Shown here: one piece after another, positions 1 to 9,447 of the stretch | Numbering within the stretch: the stretch's first letter is position 1 | How the letters are laid out: every line of letters starts with the position of its first letter | The notes under the pieces: generated by a model | The model's input: the letters and a program-made list of their open reading frames with translations, nothing else | Told to the model about the DNA's origin: nothing | Databases searched by the model: none | Assembly (NCBI GenBank): GCA_903875465.1 | Contig: CAIQWB010000025.1 | Location: 1-64,000, forward strand | Length of the DNA: 64,000 bases | Direction: 5' to 3' | Origin: an uncultured Verrucomicrobia subdivision 3 bacterium | Lineage (GTDB): Bacteria; Verrucomicrobiota; Verrucomicrobiia; Limisphaerales; UBA11358 | Translations under genes and position numbers: made by a program

Positions 1-120
1 AGCAGAAACACTTTGGAAAAATCGCCGGCATACCCGCAGTGGTCTGGTGAGATTTTTCCAAAGCGTTTATGCCCAAGAGATTGATGCAGACCGGCCATTT
101 TAATTTCGGAGTTCGGGTTT
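1..120. repeat. Dispersed inverted-repeat element, copy 1 (cut by window edge, rearranged inside)
   Basis: This stretch matches the copies at 9448-9684 and 25351-25571. The right terminal inverted repeat is intact (ccggccattttaatttcgg, 91-109, then agttcgggttt). The left end lies outside the window. About 70 bases found in the middle of the other copies are missing. In their place lies a perfect 13-base inverted repeat, ctttggaaaaatc (11-23) against gatttttccaaag (51-63), which the other copies lack. No protein is encoded. Confidence 0.8.
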
Positions 121-549
121 AAACGGCAGTTGCCCACCAATGGCAGGCGATATAATCGGTTAACACGAATAAAATAGCAGCCCTGCGCCAGGCGGCAACT
201 GTGCAACTGGCGCACAGGGGCGGTGGTGCACGGGGCTTTCATGCCACCCAGCGGGCGAGGTGGGATGATGGTTGTTACCAGGGGTCGTCGGCACCCCGTC
301 CGGCGGACCATGCTATCGGCAACCAGCACGAGGCCAGGCGTGACTGGTCCCTCAACTGTGGTTCCGACCCAGTAAAAAAATTCAGGGTGGCATCACCGCT
401 GCCCGTCCCCGGCAGGCAAAGTAAGTTTCCCCATCGCCATTGTGTGGCGTGCCATTGCCCGAGCCGAGGGGGTGCTTCCGGCGCACACCGGCCTGACGAG
501 GCAGCTCAATCGATCTTTTGAATTGGTATGCGATCAACCGCGCCGCCGC
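121..549. other. Gene-free stretch downstream of the response regulator
   Basis: I see no supportable gene here. Open frames on both strands are low-complexity shadows without a recognisable domain. One weak inverted repeat (gcgccag ... ctggcgc, about 185-213) lacks a T-run, so I do not call it a terminator. Confidence 0.5.
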
Positions 550-1191
550 TTATTCCTCCGCTGGCTCCAACTGCCACTCCGGATAAATTTCCCCGGGCAG
601 CTGGCCGCGCCGGATGATGTCCTGCAAATCACGGATGATGGTTTTGCGCGAGACATTAAAATCCCGGGCGAGGCTGGAAATATTGGGGCGCTCGGCCCGG
701 CCGCGCAGGCGCTTGATCATTTCATACTGCCGTGCCAGCCGTTCGGTAAAGCGGCGGTCGGGCTCCGAAGTTTCGATTTTTTCGGCGCGTTCCAGCGACT
801 GCAGCGACGCCACGGTTTCGCCAATGCCGCATTCCGTCAGGGCGGTTTCCACGGTGGTCTCCAGTTCGTCCAGATCCACCGGTTTTTCCAAATTGAAGTG
901 CGCCCCCCGGGGGCCCTGCATCGCCGCCAGTTGTTCGCGCAACCCCAGGGTGCCGGAAACCAGGATTACCGGCACATGCGCGGCAGCCGTTTTGAAGCGG
1001 GCCAGAAATTCGACACCCCGTTCACCGGCTTCCAGCACGTTGTCGAGGACGATGAGGTCGGGCTTGGTTTCGCCGAGCACCCGCAAGGCTTCCGTGCCGG
1101 TGGTCACACAAGTGAGACGGTGACCGCGCAAGGCCTTGGCATAGAGGCCAAGCTGTTTCGGGTCGTCTTCAATGATCAGGATCGAGGCCAT
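550..1191 (-). CDS. Response regulator with C-terminal helix-turn-helix
   Basis: This 213-residue protein has an N-terminal receiver domain (about 1-120) with the acidic pocket E8-D9-D10, the phosphoacceptor D50 at the end of the strand DLIVLD, the switch Ser/Thr in LVSGT and the conserved Lys in LEKPVD. The C-terminal part (about 165-205) reads SSLARDFNVSRKTIIRDLQD, a short helix-turn-helix of the kind seen in winged-helix or Fis-like DNA-binding domains. It is therefore probably a two-component transcription regulator. No histidine kinase lies beside it, so it is an orphan here. The overall length is typical of NarL/OmpR-size regulators, but I cannot place the DNA-binding domain in a named subfamily. 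The target genes are unknown. Confidence 0.85.
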   Translation of the reverse strand: MASILIIEDDPKQLGLYAKALRGHRLTCVTTGTEALRVLGETKPDLIVLDNVLEAGERGVEFLARFKTAAAHVPVILVSGTLGLREQLAAMQGPRGAHFNLEKPVDLDELETTVETALTECGIGETVASLQSLERAEKIETSEPDRRFTERLARQYEMIKRLRGRAERPNISSLARDFNVSRKTIIRDLQDIIRRGQLPGEIYPEWQLEPAEE

Positions 1192-1445
1192 GAGTCAAGG
1201 GGCAGATTATGCAGAGGGGTCAGAGTTTGCACTGTGCGTCTCGCGCACAGGGAGCGGTCCCGCCGGCACCCTGAGTCGCGTGCTGGTCCGCGTCAAACCC
1301 ACGCTGATTTGGTTTTTCGCCTGTTGGTGCCATGGCTGTGTGGGCTGGCAAACTGAACTGCTTCCACTGAAAACGCAAGCCCGGGCGGGACCGCGGCTAC
1401 CTTTGCCAAAAATTATGCTCGCTTGCAGCGCGCCGATTTCCCACG

Positions 1446-3374
1446 ATGCTGCCCGTGAAACAGGATTCCGCCCGCCCAACATCCGCCGGCCAAGGTGAGC
1501 CGGAATTTAAACTGCCCCTAGAGGGTTTTACCGGCACCCCGGAAGAAATCGAGCGCCAATGGTACGAGCAGATTTATCGCGGCCGGGGCGACACCATGAA
1601 GCAACTCACGTTCCGTGCCCTGCTCATGGGCTCGCTGCTCGGCGGCATCCTTTCCCTTACCAATCTTTACATTGGCCTTAAGGCCGGCTGGTCGATCGGT
1701 GTGGCCATCACCGCCTGCATTCTGTCCTACGCCATCTGGAATGCACTGCTCCAAATCCGTTTGGTGCGCACGCCCATGACAATTCTGGAAAACAACTGCA
1801 TGCAGTCCGCCGCCAGTTCGGCGGGTTATTCCACCGGTGGGACGCTGGTGTCGGCCTTTGCGGCGTTTATTTTGATTAACGGCCATTCCCTCCCTCTGCC
1901 TCTCACCCTCGCCTGGGTGTTCTTTCTGGCAGTGCTGGGGGTGACCATGGCCATTCCCATGAAGCGGCAGTTGATCAACGTGGAGCAACTGCGCTTCCCC
2001 AGCGGGGTGGCCGCGGCCGAAACCCTCCGGGCCCTGCATTCCCACGGGGCCAAAGGCATGCGCGCCGCTCGCGCCCTCGGCATCGCCGGCTTGATCGCCG
2101 CCGTGGATAATTTCCTGCACGACGGCCTGGCCATGATGCCCAAGTTCGCGGCCTACTCCACCGACACGCTTACCACCAAGTTGAACCAGCTCATTTTTGG
2201 CCCCGCCTGGATGGGACGCACGGTGATGTTATCCTGGGAACCCATTTTCATCGCCTCCGGGATGATCATCGGCATGCGCGTTTGTGCCAGCATGCTCATT
2301 GGCAGCATTCTGTGTTGGATGGTGTATGTGCCGTACCTGCAACATGCGGGCATCATCACCGGCACCGGCTTCCGCGCCGGTGTGCAATGGTCACTGTGGT
2401 TCGGGGTCCCCTGCATGGTGACCTCCAGTCTCCTGAGCTTTGGGATGCAATGGCGCAGCGCCCTGCGCGCCTTCCGCGGGCTTGGTAAAATGTTCTCGCC
2501 CAGCCCCGCCGGCCTGGGCGAAGTGGAGGCGATTGAGGCCCCCATGTCCTGGTTTGCCGCCGGCCAGATCATTTCGCTCATTGCCCTGGCCGGCCTGGCC
2601 CATGCCACCTTTGGCATGCCCTACTGGCAATGCGTCGTGGCCGTCCTCCTGTCCTTTGCCCTCGCCCTGGTCGCCTGCCGCATCACCGGCGAAACGGACA
2701 CCACGCCCATCGGCCCCATGGGCAAAGTGACCCAACTGACCTTTGGGGTGCTCAGCCCCGGGAACATGAATGTCAACCTGATGAGTGCCAACATCACCTC
2801 GGCCGCCGCCGCGTCTTCGGCCGATTTGCTGACGGATCTGAAGAGCGGCTATCTTCTCGGGGCCAATCCACGCAAGCAATTCCTCGCGCAATTCTCCGGC
2901 ATTTTTATCGGCACCATCGTTTCCGTCCTGGCCTTTTCCGTGCTCGTTTCCGACCCCAAGATCATTGGTTCGGACCAGTTTCCCGCGCCGGCCGCCCAAA
3001 CCTGGTCGGCCGTGGCCCAGGCCTTGAGCAAAGGGCTGGATGCCATGGAACCGATGAAAGTCCGCAGCATCATCGCGGGCAGTGTGCTGGGCGTCGTCAT
3101 GGTTTTTTTACCCATTCTGTTCCCGAAAAAGGCCAGATACTTCCCGTCCGTTTCGGGGTTTGGTCTGGCCTGGATTTTTCAATGGTACTACGGCGTGCTC
3201 TTTTTCCTGGGCGCGCTCATCGCCTGGTATTGGCAGAAAAAATCCGCGCGTTCCAGCGAGGAATTCCTGATGCCCGTGGCCTCGGGCGTCATGGCCGGCG
3301 GAGCGCTCATGGGCGTGGCTTTGATCTTCATCCAAAATGGCCCGGAAATGCTGCACAAATTCCTGCATCATTAA
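1446..3374 (+). CDS. OPT family oligopeptide/metal-chelate transporter
   Basis: This 642-residue integral membrane protein is of the OPT (oligopeptide transporter) superfamily, prokaryotic branch, which imports small peptides or metal chelates by proton symport. A soluble N-terminus of about 55 residues precedes a long series of hydrophobic helices. Family-typical stretches include LTNLYIGLKAGWSIGVAI in the first helix, the NCMQSAASSAGYSTGG motif after the second, and GAKGMRAARALG between helices. The ATG start fits the conserved acidic segment LPLEGFTGTPEEIERQWYEQ. It stands alone, convergent with the rhomboid gene after only 33 bases. The substrate cannot be read from the sequence. Confidence 0.9.
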   Translation: MLPVKQDSARPTSAGQGEPEFKLPLEGFTGTPEEIERQWYEQIYRGRGDTMKQLTFRALLMGSLLGGILSLTNLYIGLKAGWSIGVAITACILSYAIWNALLQIRLVRTPMTILENNCMQSAASSAGYSTGGTLVSAFAAFILINGHSLPLPLTLAWVFFLAVLGVTMAIPMKRQLINVEQLRFPSGVAAAETLRALHSHGAKGMRAARALGIAGLIAAVDNFLHDGLAMMPKFAAYSTDTLTTKLNQLIFGPAWMGRTVMLSWEPIFIASGMIIGMRVCASMLIGSILCWMVYVPYLQHAGIITGTGFRAGVQWSLWFGVPCMVTSSLLSFGMQWRSALRAFRGLGKMFSPSPAGLGEVEAIEAPMSWFAAGQIISLIALAGLAHATFGMPYWQCVVAVLLSFALALVACRITGETDTTPIGPMGKVTQLTFGVLSPGNMNVNLMSANITSAAAASSADLLTDLKSGYLLGANPRKQFLAQFSGIFIGTIVSVLAFSVLVSDPKIIGSDQFPAPAAQTWSAVAQALSKGLDAMEPMKVRSIIAGSVLGVVMVFLPILFPKKARYFPSVSGFGLAWIFQWYYGVLFFLGALIAWYWQKKSARSSEEFLMPVASGVMAGGALMGVALIFIQNGPEMLHKFLHH

Positions 3375-3407
3375 GCCCCCACGGCCAAACTTCGCCGCCC
3401 CCCCCAT

Positions 3408-5090
3408 TCACTGCCCGGCCTGGCCGGCCTCAGTGGGGGGCAACTGGCGCACGAGCTCCGCGAAACGGCGGTGTGCCTTCGCTAATTGTTCCGGCGTCAT
3501 GTTGAGGGCGAGTTGCTCCTGCAATTTTTTGGCGGTCGCCGTCACCTCCACCCGGTTGCTGATGGCAACCCCGAGCCAGGCATAGGCCTCGACGGCATCC
3601 TGGGCCACACCCTGGCCCTGCGCATACAACGAGCCCAGTTCAAATTGGGCTTTGACCTGCCCATTTTTGGCGGCCGCGAGCGCCCAGTGCGCCGCTGCGG
3701 CCAAATTTGTTTCCGTTCCCTGGCCCTGATAATACAAGACGGAGAGCAATGCCTGGGCGGGGCCGAGGCCTTGGCCGGCCGCCTGGCGAATCCAATGAAA
3801 TGCCGCCGCATAGTCCCGCGTGGTGCCGTCACCTCGATAATACATCGCGCCCAGCAGCATTTGTTCCTTGGCCTGGCCATGTGCGGCGGCCCGGGCAATC
3901 CATTCGCGGGCCGCCACATGGTCGGCGGCCACCCCCACGCCATCGTAATAAATGGCCCCCAGGGTGGCCTCGGCTTCGGTGGAACCATGGGCCGCCGCCT
4001 CGCGAAACCAATGAATGCCCGCGGTGGGATTTTTGGTCCCGGGCGGATCATCATTAAAATAGACCCGGCCCAAATTCATTTCGGCCTCGGTGCTGCCCAG
4101 CTGGGCCGCCTGGTGATACCAGCGCAGGGCGGCCTCCCGGCTCTTCGGCACGCCGCTCCCCAGATCGAAACTGGTGCCCATGTCACTGAGCAGTTTCCCA
4201 TAGGTCGGACGGTCCCGGGGAAAAAGCCAGGCCAGCGGCAGGAGCAGCACCACCAAGCCCAAGGCCAGGTGCAGTGCGGTGCGGTGAGTGCTGGCAGACC
4301 GGTGGGGCAGATGCAAGGGCCGGGCAGCCAGCCAGCCCAACATCAGGCCGGCCGCCAATCCACCTTCGTGCGCCGCGTTGTCGACCTTGAGCTGGGTCAA
4401 ACCATAAAACAGGTTGAAGGCGACAAACACGACAATCGTTTTGCCGAGGGAACGCCACAGGCGCTTGGGCACGGCCCCGCGTTGCCGCACCAGATAACCG
4501 AGCAATGCCCCGTAAATGCCAAAGACGGCTCCCGACGCGCCGGCGGAAATGATATCGGGATGCCAGTCCAGGGCGGTCAGGCTGCCGATCACTCCGGTGG
4601 CGAGGTAAAGGACGAGGAAAAACCCATTGCCAAACAACCGTTCGGTCAGCCGGCCGCCCTGCCAGAGGGCGAACATGTTCCCCAGCAAATGCCAGAGGGT
4701 GAAATGCAGAAAGCAGTTGGCCAGCAACCGCCACTCCCCGCCGCTGGTGGTCGTGAGCGGACCCCAATTGGCCCCCCAATCCAGCAGCGTGCCCAGTTGG
4801 GGATGCACGAGGTTGGCGCCAGCCAGCCCGGTCGTCAGAAAGACCAGGCTGTTGAGGCCCAACAGCCAGTAAGTGACCCAAACCCGGGGGGTGGCCGCCG
4901 AATAATTTTGCGTGAATACTTCCGTATCCACGTCCAGTTTTTCACCGACTAACGGCTCGCGCGAGGCATTGCCCGTCGCGGGGGCCACTGTAGCGTTCGA
5001 GGCGGCCAGTTCCGGCAGGCGCTCCCCACAACCGGCACAATTTAAACGGGAATCGTCATTTGACCGGGCGCAATGGGAACAAGTCTTCAT
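3408..5090 (-). CDS. Zinc-ribbon / rhomboid protease / Sel1-repeat fusion protein
   Basis: This 560-residue protein has three parts. Residues 1-25 form a zinc ribbon (CSHC ... CAGC). Residues about 70-265 form a rhomboid intramembrane serine protease core of about six helices, with the active-site serine in GASGAVFG (S186) and the partner histidine in NAAHEGG (H241). Residues about 290-545 carry a series of Sel1-type (TPR-like) repeats, each with AA..G...A...LG..Y..G spacing, likely in the cytoplasm or periplasm as a protein-binding arm. The catalytic pair is present, so an active protease is expected. Rhomboids fused to Sel1 repeats are not the common architecture. It lies downstream of the ABC ATPase gene on the same strand (172-base gap). 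The natural substrate is unknown. Confidence 0.88.
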   Translation of the reverse strand: MKTCSHCARSNDDSRLNCAGCGERLPELAASNATVAPATGNASREPLVGEKLDVDTEVFTQNYSAATPRVWVTYWLLGLNSLVFLTTGLAGANLVHPQLGTLLDWGANWGPLTTTSGGEWRLLANCFLHFTLWHLLGNMFALWQGGRLTERLFGNGFFLVLYLATGVIGSLTALDWHPDIISAGASGAVFGIYGALLGYLVRQRGAVPKRLWRSLGKTIVVFVAFNLFYGLTQLKVDNAAHEGGLAAGLMLGWLAARPLHLPHRSASTHRTALHLALGLVVLLLPLAWLFPRDRPTYGKLLSDMGTSFDLGSGVPKSREAALRWYHQAAQLGSTEAEMNLGRVYFNDDPPGTKNPTAGIHWFREAAAHGSTEAEATLGAIYYDGVGVAADHVAAREWIARAAAHGQAKEQMLLGAMYYRGDGTTRDYAAAFHWIRQAAGQGLGPAQALLSVLYYQGQGTETNLAAAAHWALAAAKNGQVKAQFELGSLYAQGQGVAQDAVEAYAWLGVAISNRVEVTATAKKLQEQLALNMTPEQLAKAHRRFAELVRQLPPTEAGQAGQ

Positions 5091-5262
5091 CCCCGGGGCT
5101 CGGCCGCGAACCAGGCGGTCATTGGCAAGGCAAACCCGACTTTAAGCGCCGCCGGTTCATGGAGGGTGCAACTCATGCAGGGTGGTTGATACGCAGGAAA
5201 ATAATTGGCCACCGCCAGCGGAGCAAGCAATTCCGCGCTGGCAAACCTGCACCCTGCGGGGG

Positions 5263-6240
5263 TCAGCGGGCAAAGATCTGCCGGATCACGTCTTCAATGG
5301 GGACCTCCTGAATATCGATGTCGCTCACGGGCAAATCATCCAGCAAGGCCTTGCAGGTGGGGATGACGCGGTCGCGCTTGACCTTGAATCGAATGGTGCC
5401 GGGCGCTTTTTCCAATACCTCACCATAGCGTTCCAGGTTGGCGGCGGGATAATCCCCGGTTTTTTCCAACTGGATCGTCACGAGTTTGAAATCGGCGAAC
5501 CGATCCACAATTTCACTCAATTTGCCGTCGAAGAAAATCTTGCCATGGTCAATGATAATGACCCGCTCGCACAATTCCTGAATATCCGCCATGTAATGGC
5601 TGGTGAGCAGGATGGTGGTTTTTTGCTCGGCATTATAACGGCGCAGGAATTCCCGCACGGTTTTTTGGGAGATGACATCCAGGCCAATGGTGGGTTCGTC
5701 CAGATACAAGACCTTGGGCTGGTGCAGGAGCGAGGCGATCAACTCCATTTTCATCCGTTCGCCCAGGGAAAGCTCCCGCACATTGACGTTGAGCTTGTCC
5801 TTTACATCCAGCATTTCCGTCATTTCCGCCACTGTGCGTTCGAAGCGGTCGCGGGGAATGCCGTAAATTTTGGCGTTGAGTTCGAGCGATTCACGGGCCG
5901 GCAAATCCCACCATAATTGATTTTTTTGGCCCAGCACCAGGGCGAATTGCCGGCGGTAGGCATCCGCCCGTTCCCAGGGAACATGACCCAGCACCCGGGC
6001 TGTGCCACTGGTGGGATTCAGCAGCCCGGCCAGCATTTTCAGGGTGGTGGTTTTACCGGCGCCATTGGGACCCAGAAAGCCCACCAATTCGCCAGGTTCA
6101 ATCGTGAAATTGACATCCCCCACCGCGATGGTCTGCTCGTAATGCCGGTGAAACAGGCCTTTGACCGCCCCGCCAAAGCCCGGCTGCTTCTTATAAGTGC
6201 GGAATGCCCGGGTGAGGTGGCTGACTTCAATGACGGGCAT
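5263..6240 (-). CDS. ABC transporter ATP-binding protein (COG4586 type)
   Basis: This 325-residue ATPase has Walker A GPNGAGKTT, signature LSLGERMKME, Walker B VLYLDEPTIGLD and the switch histidine in LLTSHYM. The N-terminal extension (AFRTYKKQPGFGGAVKGLFHRHY) and the Q-loop region QKNQLWWDLPARES are typical of the uncharacterised COG4586 subfamily, which normally works with two ABC-2 permeases. No permease is adjacent, so partners must lie elsewhere. The gene starts 42 bases downstream of dnaA on the same strand and may be co-transcribed with it. Transported substrate is unknown. Confidence 0.9.
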   Translation of the reverse strand: MPVIEVSHLTRAFRTYKKQPGFGGAVKGLFHRHYEQTIAVGDVNFTIEPGELVGFLGPNGAGKTTTLKMLAGLLNPTSGTARVLGHVPWERADAYRRQFALVLGQKNQLWWDLPARESLELNAKIYGIPRDRFERTVAEMTEMLDVKDKLNVNVRELSLGERMKMELIASLLHQPKVLYLDEPTIGLDVISQKTVREFLRRYNAEQKTTILLTSHYMADIQELCERVIIIDHGKIFFDGKLSEIVDRFADFKLVTIQLEKTGDYPAANLERYGEVLEKAPGTIRFKVKRDRVIPTCKALLDDLPVSDIDIQEVPIEDVIRQIFAR

Positions 6241-6282
6241 GATCGGGGGATTGGGCCAGTATCCGCCAGCCGAAGCTGGCGG

Positions 6283-7665
6283 TTAGCGCATCAATTGTTT
6301 TTCCAGGTAACTCACCACCTGCCGCACATTGGGATCCACTTCCATACGGTCTTTCACCAGCCGGCAGGCATGCATGACAGTGCCGTGATCGCGCCCGCCA
6401 AAGGCCTCCCCAATCGAGTTCAGGGAGGTTTCCGTCATTTGTCGGGAAAGATACATGGCAATCTGCCGGGGAAAAGCGATGTTCTCCGGGCGGCGTTTGC
6501 TGGTCATGTCCGCCAGGCGGATGTCAAAATGCTCCGCCACCTTTTTCTGGATGACTTCGATGCTGATGGAAAAACGGCCTTCTTCGTGCAAAATTTCCCG
6601 CAATAGACCCTCAATGACTTCGATGGTTAATTTTTTGCCGGTCAGCGAGGCAAAGGAGGCCACGCGAATGAGCGCGCCTTCCAGCCGGCGCACATTGGTG
6701 CGAATGCGGTTGGCCAGAAAGTCCAGCACCTCCTCGGGCAGCGACACATTCATGATGTGCGCCTTCTTATTCAGAATGGCGCGGCGCATTTCCACGTCCG
6801 GCGGCTGCAAATCCGTGACCAAACCCCATTCGAAGCGCGACACCAGCCGGCCTTCCAAACCTTGAATTTCGCTGGCCGGGCGGTCGCAGGTAAGCACGAT
6901 TTGCTTGTGCGATTCGTGCAGGGCGTTAAACGTATGGAAAAATTCCTCCTGAATGCGTTCCTTGCCCGCCAAAAACTGGATGTCGTCAATCAGCAGCACG
7001 TCCGTCTGCCGGTGCTTTTTGCGAAAAGCCGCGAGTTTGTTGTGCTGAATCGCATCAATGTACTCGTTCGTGAACTTTTCGGAGGATAAATAGGCCACCC
7101 GGGCATTTTTCTTGTTGATGGCCACCTGCTGGCCGATCGCATGGAGCAAATGCGTCTTGCCCAGCCCCACCCCACCATAAAGAAACAAGGGATTATAGGA
7201 TTTTCCCGGGGCCTGCGCCACGGCCAGGGCGGCCGCGTAGGCGAAATTGTTGTTATTCCCCACCACGAACGATTCGAAGGTGTTCTTGGGATTGAAATGC
7301 GGGTCGCCATTGGCCCCCACCCGTTCACTGGCGGCGGAGGTGGTCGCCGGCACGGGTTCGGTGGCTTTAGTTTTGGCCTCCGCCGTCACCGGAGCGGTCA
7401 GCACCGAGGTGCTGCCTGGGGCCACGACAAATTTGATCTGTAATTGCCGGCCGGCGGCAATCGCCAAGGCATCCTGCAGCAGGCTCAGGTAATTATCCTT
7501 GAGCCAGACTTCACAGAATTCATTGGGAGCTTCCAGCGTGGCTTGGTGGGCATCCACCGAGCAGGCGCGCAGCGGGGCAAACCACATGTTAAATGTGTCG
7601 CGGCTTAACTTGCCGCGCAGTTGCTCTTGCGCCAAATCCCAAATTGTTTCCGCTGTTTGCTGCAT
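6283..7665 (-). CDS. dnaA: Chromosomal replication initiator DnaA
   Basis: This 460-residue protein has the four-domain DnaA layout: domain I (1-85, ending in the KFVV strand), a Thr/Ala/Pro-rich linker (about 86-125), the AAA+ domain opening with FNPKNTFESFVVG and containing Walker A GGVGLGKTH (164-172) and Walker B VLLIDDIQFL, and domain IV with the DNA-binding signature DHGTVMHACR (family consensus DHTTV.HA). It binds TTATNCACA boxes and opens the origin. Its own upstream region (7666-8064) carries one perfect and one near-perfect box, so autoregulation or an origin there is plausible. Length is normal for the family. Confidence 0.97.
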   Translation of the reverse strand: MQQTAETIWDLAQEQLRGKLSRDTFNMWFAPLRACSVDAHQATLEAPNEFCEVWLKDNYLSLLQDALAIAAGRQLQIKFVVAPGSTSVLTAPVTAEAKTKATEPVPATTSAASERVGANGDPHFNPKNTFESFVVGNNNNFAYAAALAVAQAPGKSYNPLFLYGGVGLGKTHLLHAIGQQVAINKKNARVAYLSSEKFTNEYIDAIQHNKLAAFRKKHRQTDVLLIDDIQFLAGKERIQEEFFHTFNALHESHKQIVLTCDRPASEIQGLEGRLVSRFEWGLVTDLQPPDVEMRRAILNKKAHIMNVSLPEEVLDFLANRIRTNVRRLEGALIRVASFASLTGKKLTIEVIEGLLREILHEEGRFSISIEVIQKKVAEHFDIRLADMTSKRRPENIAFPRQIAMYLSRQMTETSLNSIGEAFGGRDHGTVMHACRLVKDRMEVDPNVRQVVSYLEKQLMR

Positions 7666-8064
7666 TAGTATTCCGTCGATTACCCTAAATTAACCTGATT
7701 TATTCACCTATCCTCAAAAAGTCCGCCCGCCACCGCCGGACCCGCCCGGCAGACCACTGCCAGATTACCAGCCACCCCCAAGCATTCAAGCAATGCTTGC
7801 CGGCAACCGCATTCGGATCTCAATAAATAGTCATAAGTTGCTTATTTTAAGCGTATTGCAAATCTTAAAAAAATAAGGCGCCGGGCTGGCTTCCAGACGT
7901 CGGGCCAGCCGGGACAATTATCCGGGCGGGACGCTGCTGTTTTAGGGCATTACGGGCCCGGATACGAGGACAACATATTAACTTTTGCTAACAAGTTATT
8001 CACAGCGGTCTTTAAGCCAATAAAATCAAGGGTTTAAGCCCGGCACAGCCCGGCGTGGACGGGC
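7666..8064. other. Candidate replication origin / dnaA upstream region
   Basis: This is a 0.4-kb gene-free gap between dnaA and glnB. It holds a perfect DnaA box ttattcaca at 7996-8004, a one-mismatch box ttattcacc at 7700-7708, a partial match at about 7918, and AT-rich stretches around 7820-7880 that stand out in a GC-rich region. An inverted repeat (ggctggc 7884-7890 against gccagcc 7904-7910) lies between them. Origins commonly sit beside dnaA, but two good boxes are few. I rate it as a candidate origin or dnaA control region. Confidence 0.4.
7996..8004 (+). promoter_or_regulatory. DnaA box
   Basis: The sequence ttattcaca matches the consensus TTATNCACA exactly. It lies 331 bases upstream of the dnaA start, in the gene-free gap. 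Confidence 0.6.

Positions 8065-8067
<3 letters not shown>
8035..8067 (-). terminator. Possible terminator after glnB
   Basis: An 8-base inverted repeat, taagcccg (8035-8042) against cgggctta (8060-8067), overlaps the glnB stop codon. On the minus strand it is followed by a T-rich but not continuous tract (about 8018-8027). It is a weak intrinsic terminator candidate that would separate glnB from dnaA. Confidence 0.35.
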
Positions 8068-9048
<981 letters not shown>

Positions 9049-9077
9049 TTGACAAAAATAAGGACTCATGATTTAAT
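9049..9077 (+). promoter_or_regulatory. Sigma-70-type promoter for the candidate small RNA
   Basis: A perfect -35 hexamer ttgaca (9049-9054) is followed, after exactly 17 bases, by tttaat (9072-9077) as -10. The expected start of transcription is about 9084-9085. No start codon with a usable frame follows closely. Confidence 0.6.
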
Positions 9078-9084
9078 ATTCATA

Positions 9085-9259
9085 GTTGCAGCGGTCATCA
9101 AGACCAACAGCAACTTTGATCTTTGATCTGATAAACCAGTTTTCGGTTTGGGTTCTGGTACTGACTCAAACCGGAGTTCTCCGTAATCCTACGTTGTACT
9201 CATTCGAAAATTCCCCGGGTCTCTCGGCCACCCTCTGGCTGATTGACCCGGTTTTTTTT
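9085..9259 (+). ncRNA. Candidate structured small RNA of unknown family
   Basis: About 175 bases run from the predicted start after a strong promoter (9049-9077) to an intrinsic terminator (9215-9259), with no ATG in between. Three hairpins are visible: a 5' stem gttgc (9085-9089)/gcaac (9110-9114) enclosing ggtc/gacc; a central stem cggtttg (9144-9150)/caaaccg (9167-9173), extendable with wobble pairs; and the terminator. I checked for features of SRP RNA, tmRNA, RNase P and 6S RNA and saw none I could assign. The region is gene-free on both strands. It could alternatively be the leader of a lost gene. Confidence 0.5.
9215..9259 (+). terminator. Intrinsic terminator of the small-RNA locus
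   Basis: Stem ccgggtc (9215-9221) pairs with gacccgg (9245-9251). A second helix tcggcca/tggctga (one wobble) continues inside after two-base bulges, with a five-base loop. Eight T follow directly (9252-9259). This is a textbook Rho-independent terminator. Confidence 0.8.
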
Positions 9260-9447
9260 GCCCGCGTCCGGCGCGCAACCTGGCGGCGGCCGAATAAACA
9301 ATTTATCACCTCAGCGATTAACCTCCAGTTGGGAACTATGTCCCAACCCGATCTTTTGCTCCTCGCCAAACGCCTCGCCCACCTCCTATCAAGCCCGCAT
9401 CGCCTCCATTGGGGCCGCTGGATTACCCGGGGATTCCCACCCAGCCC

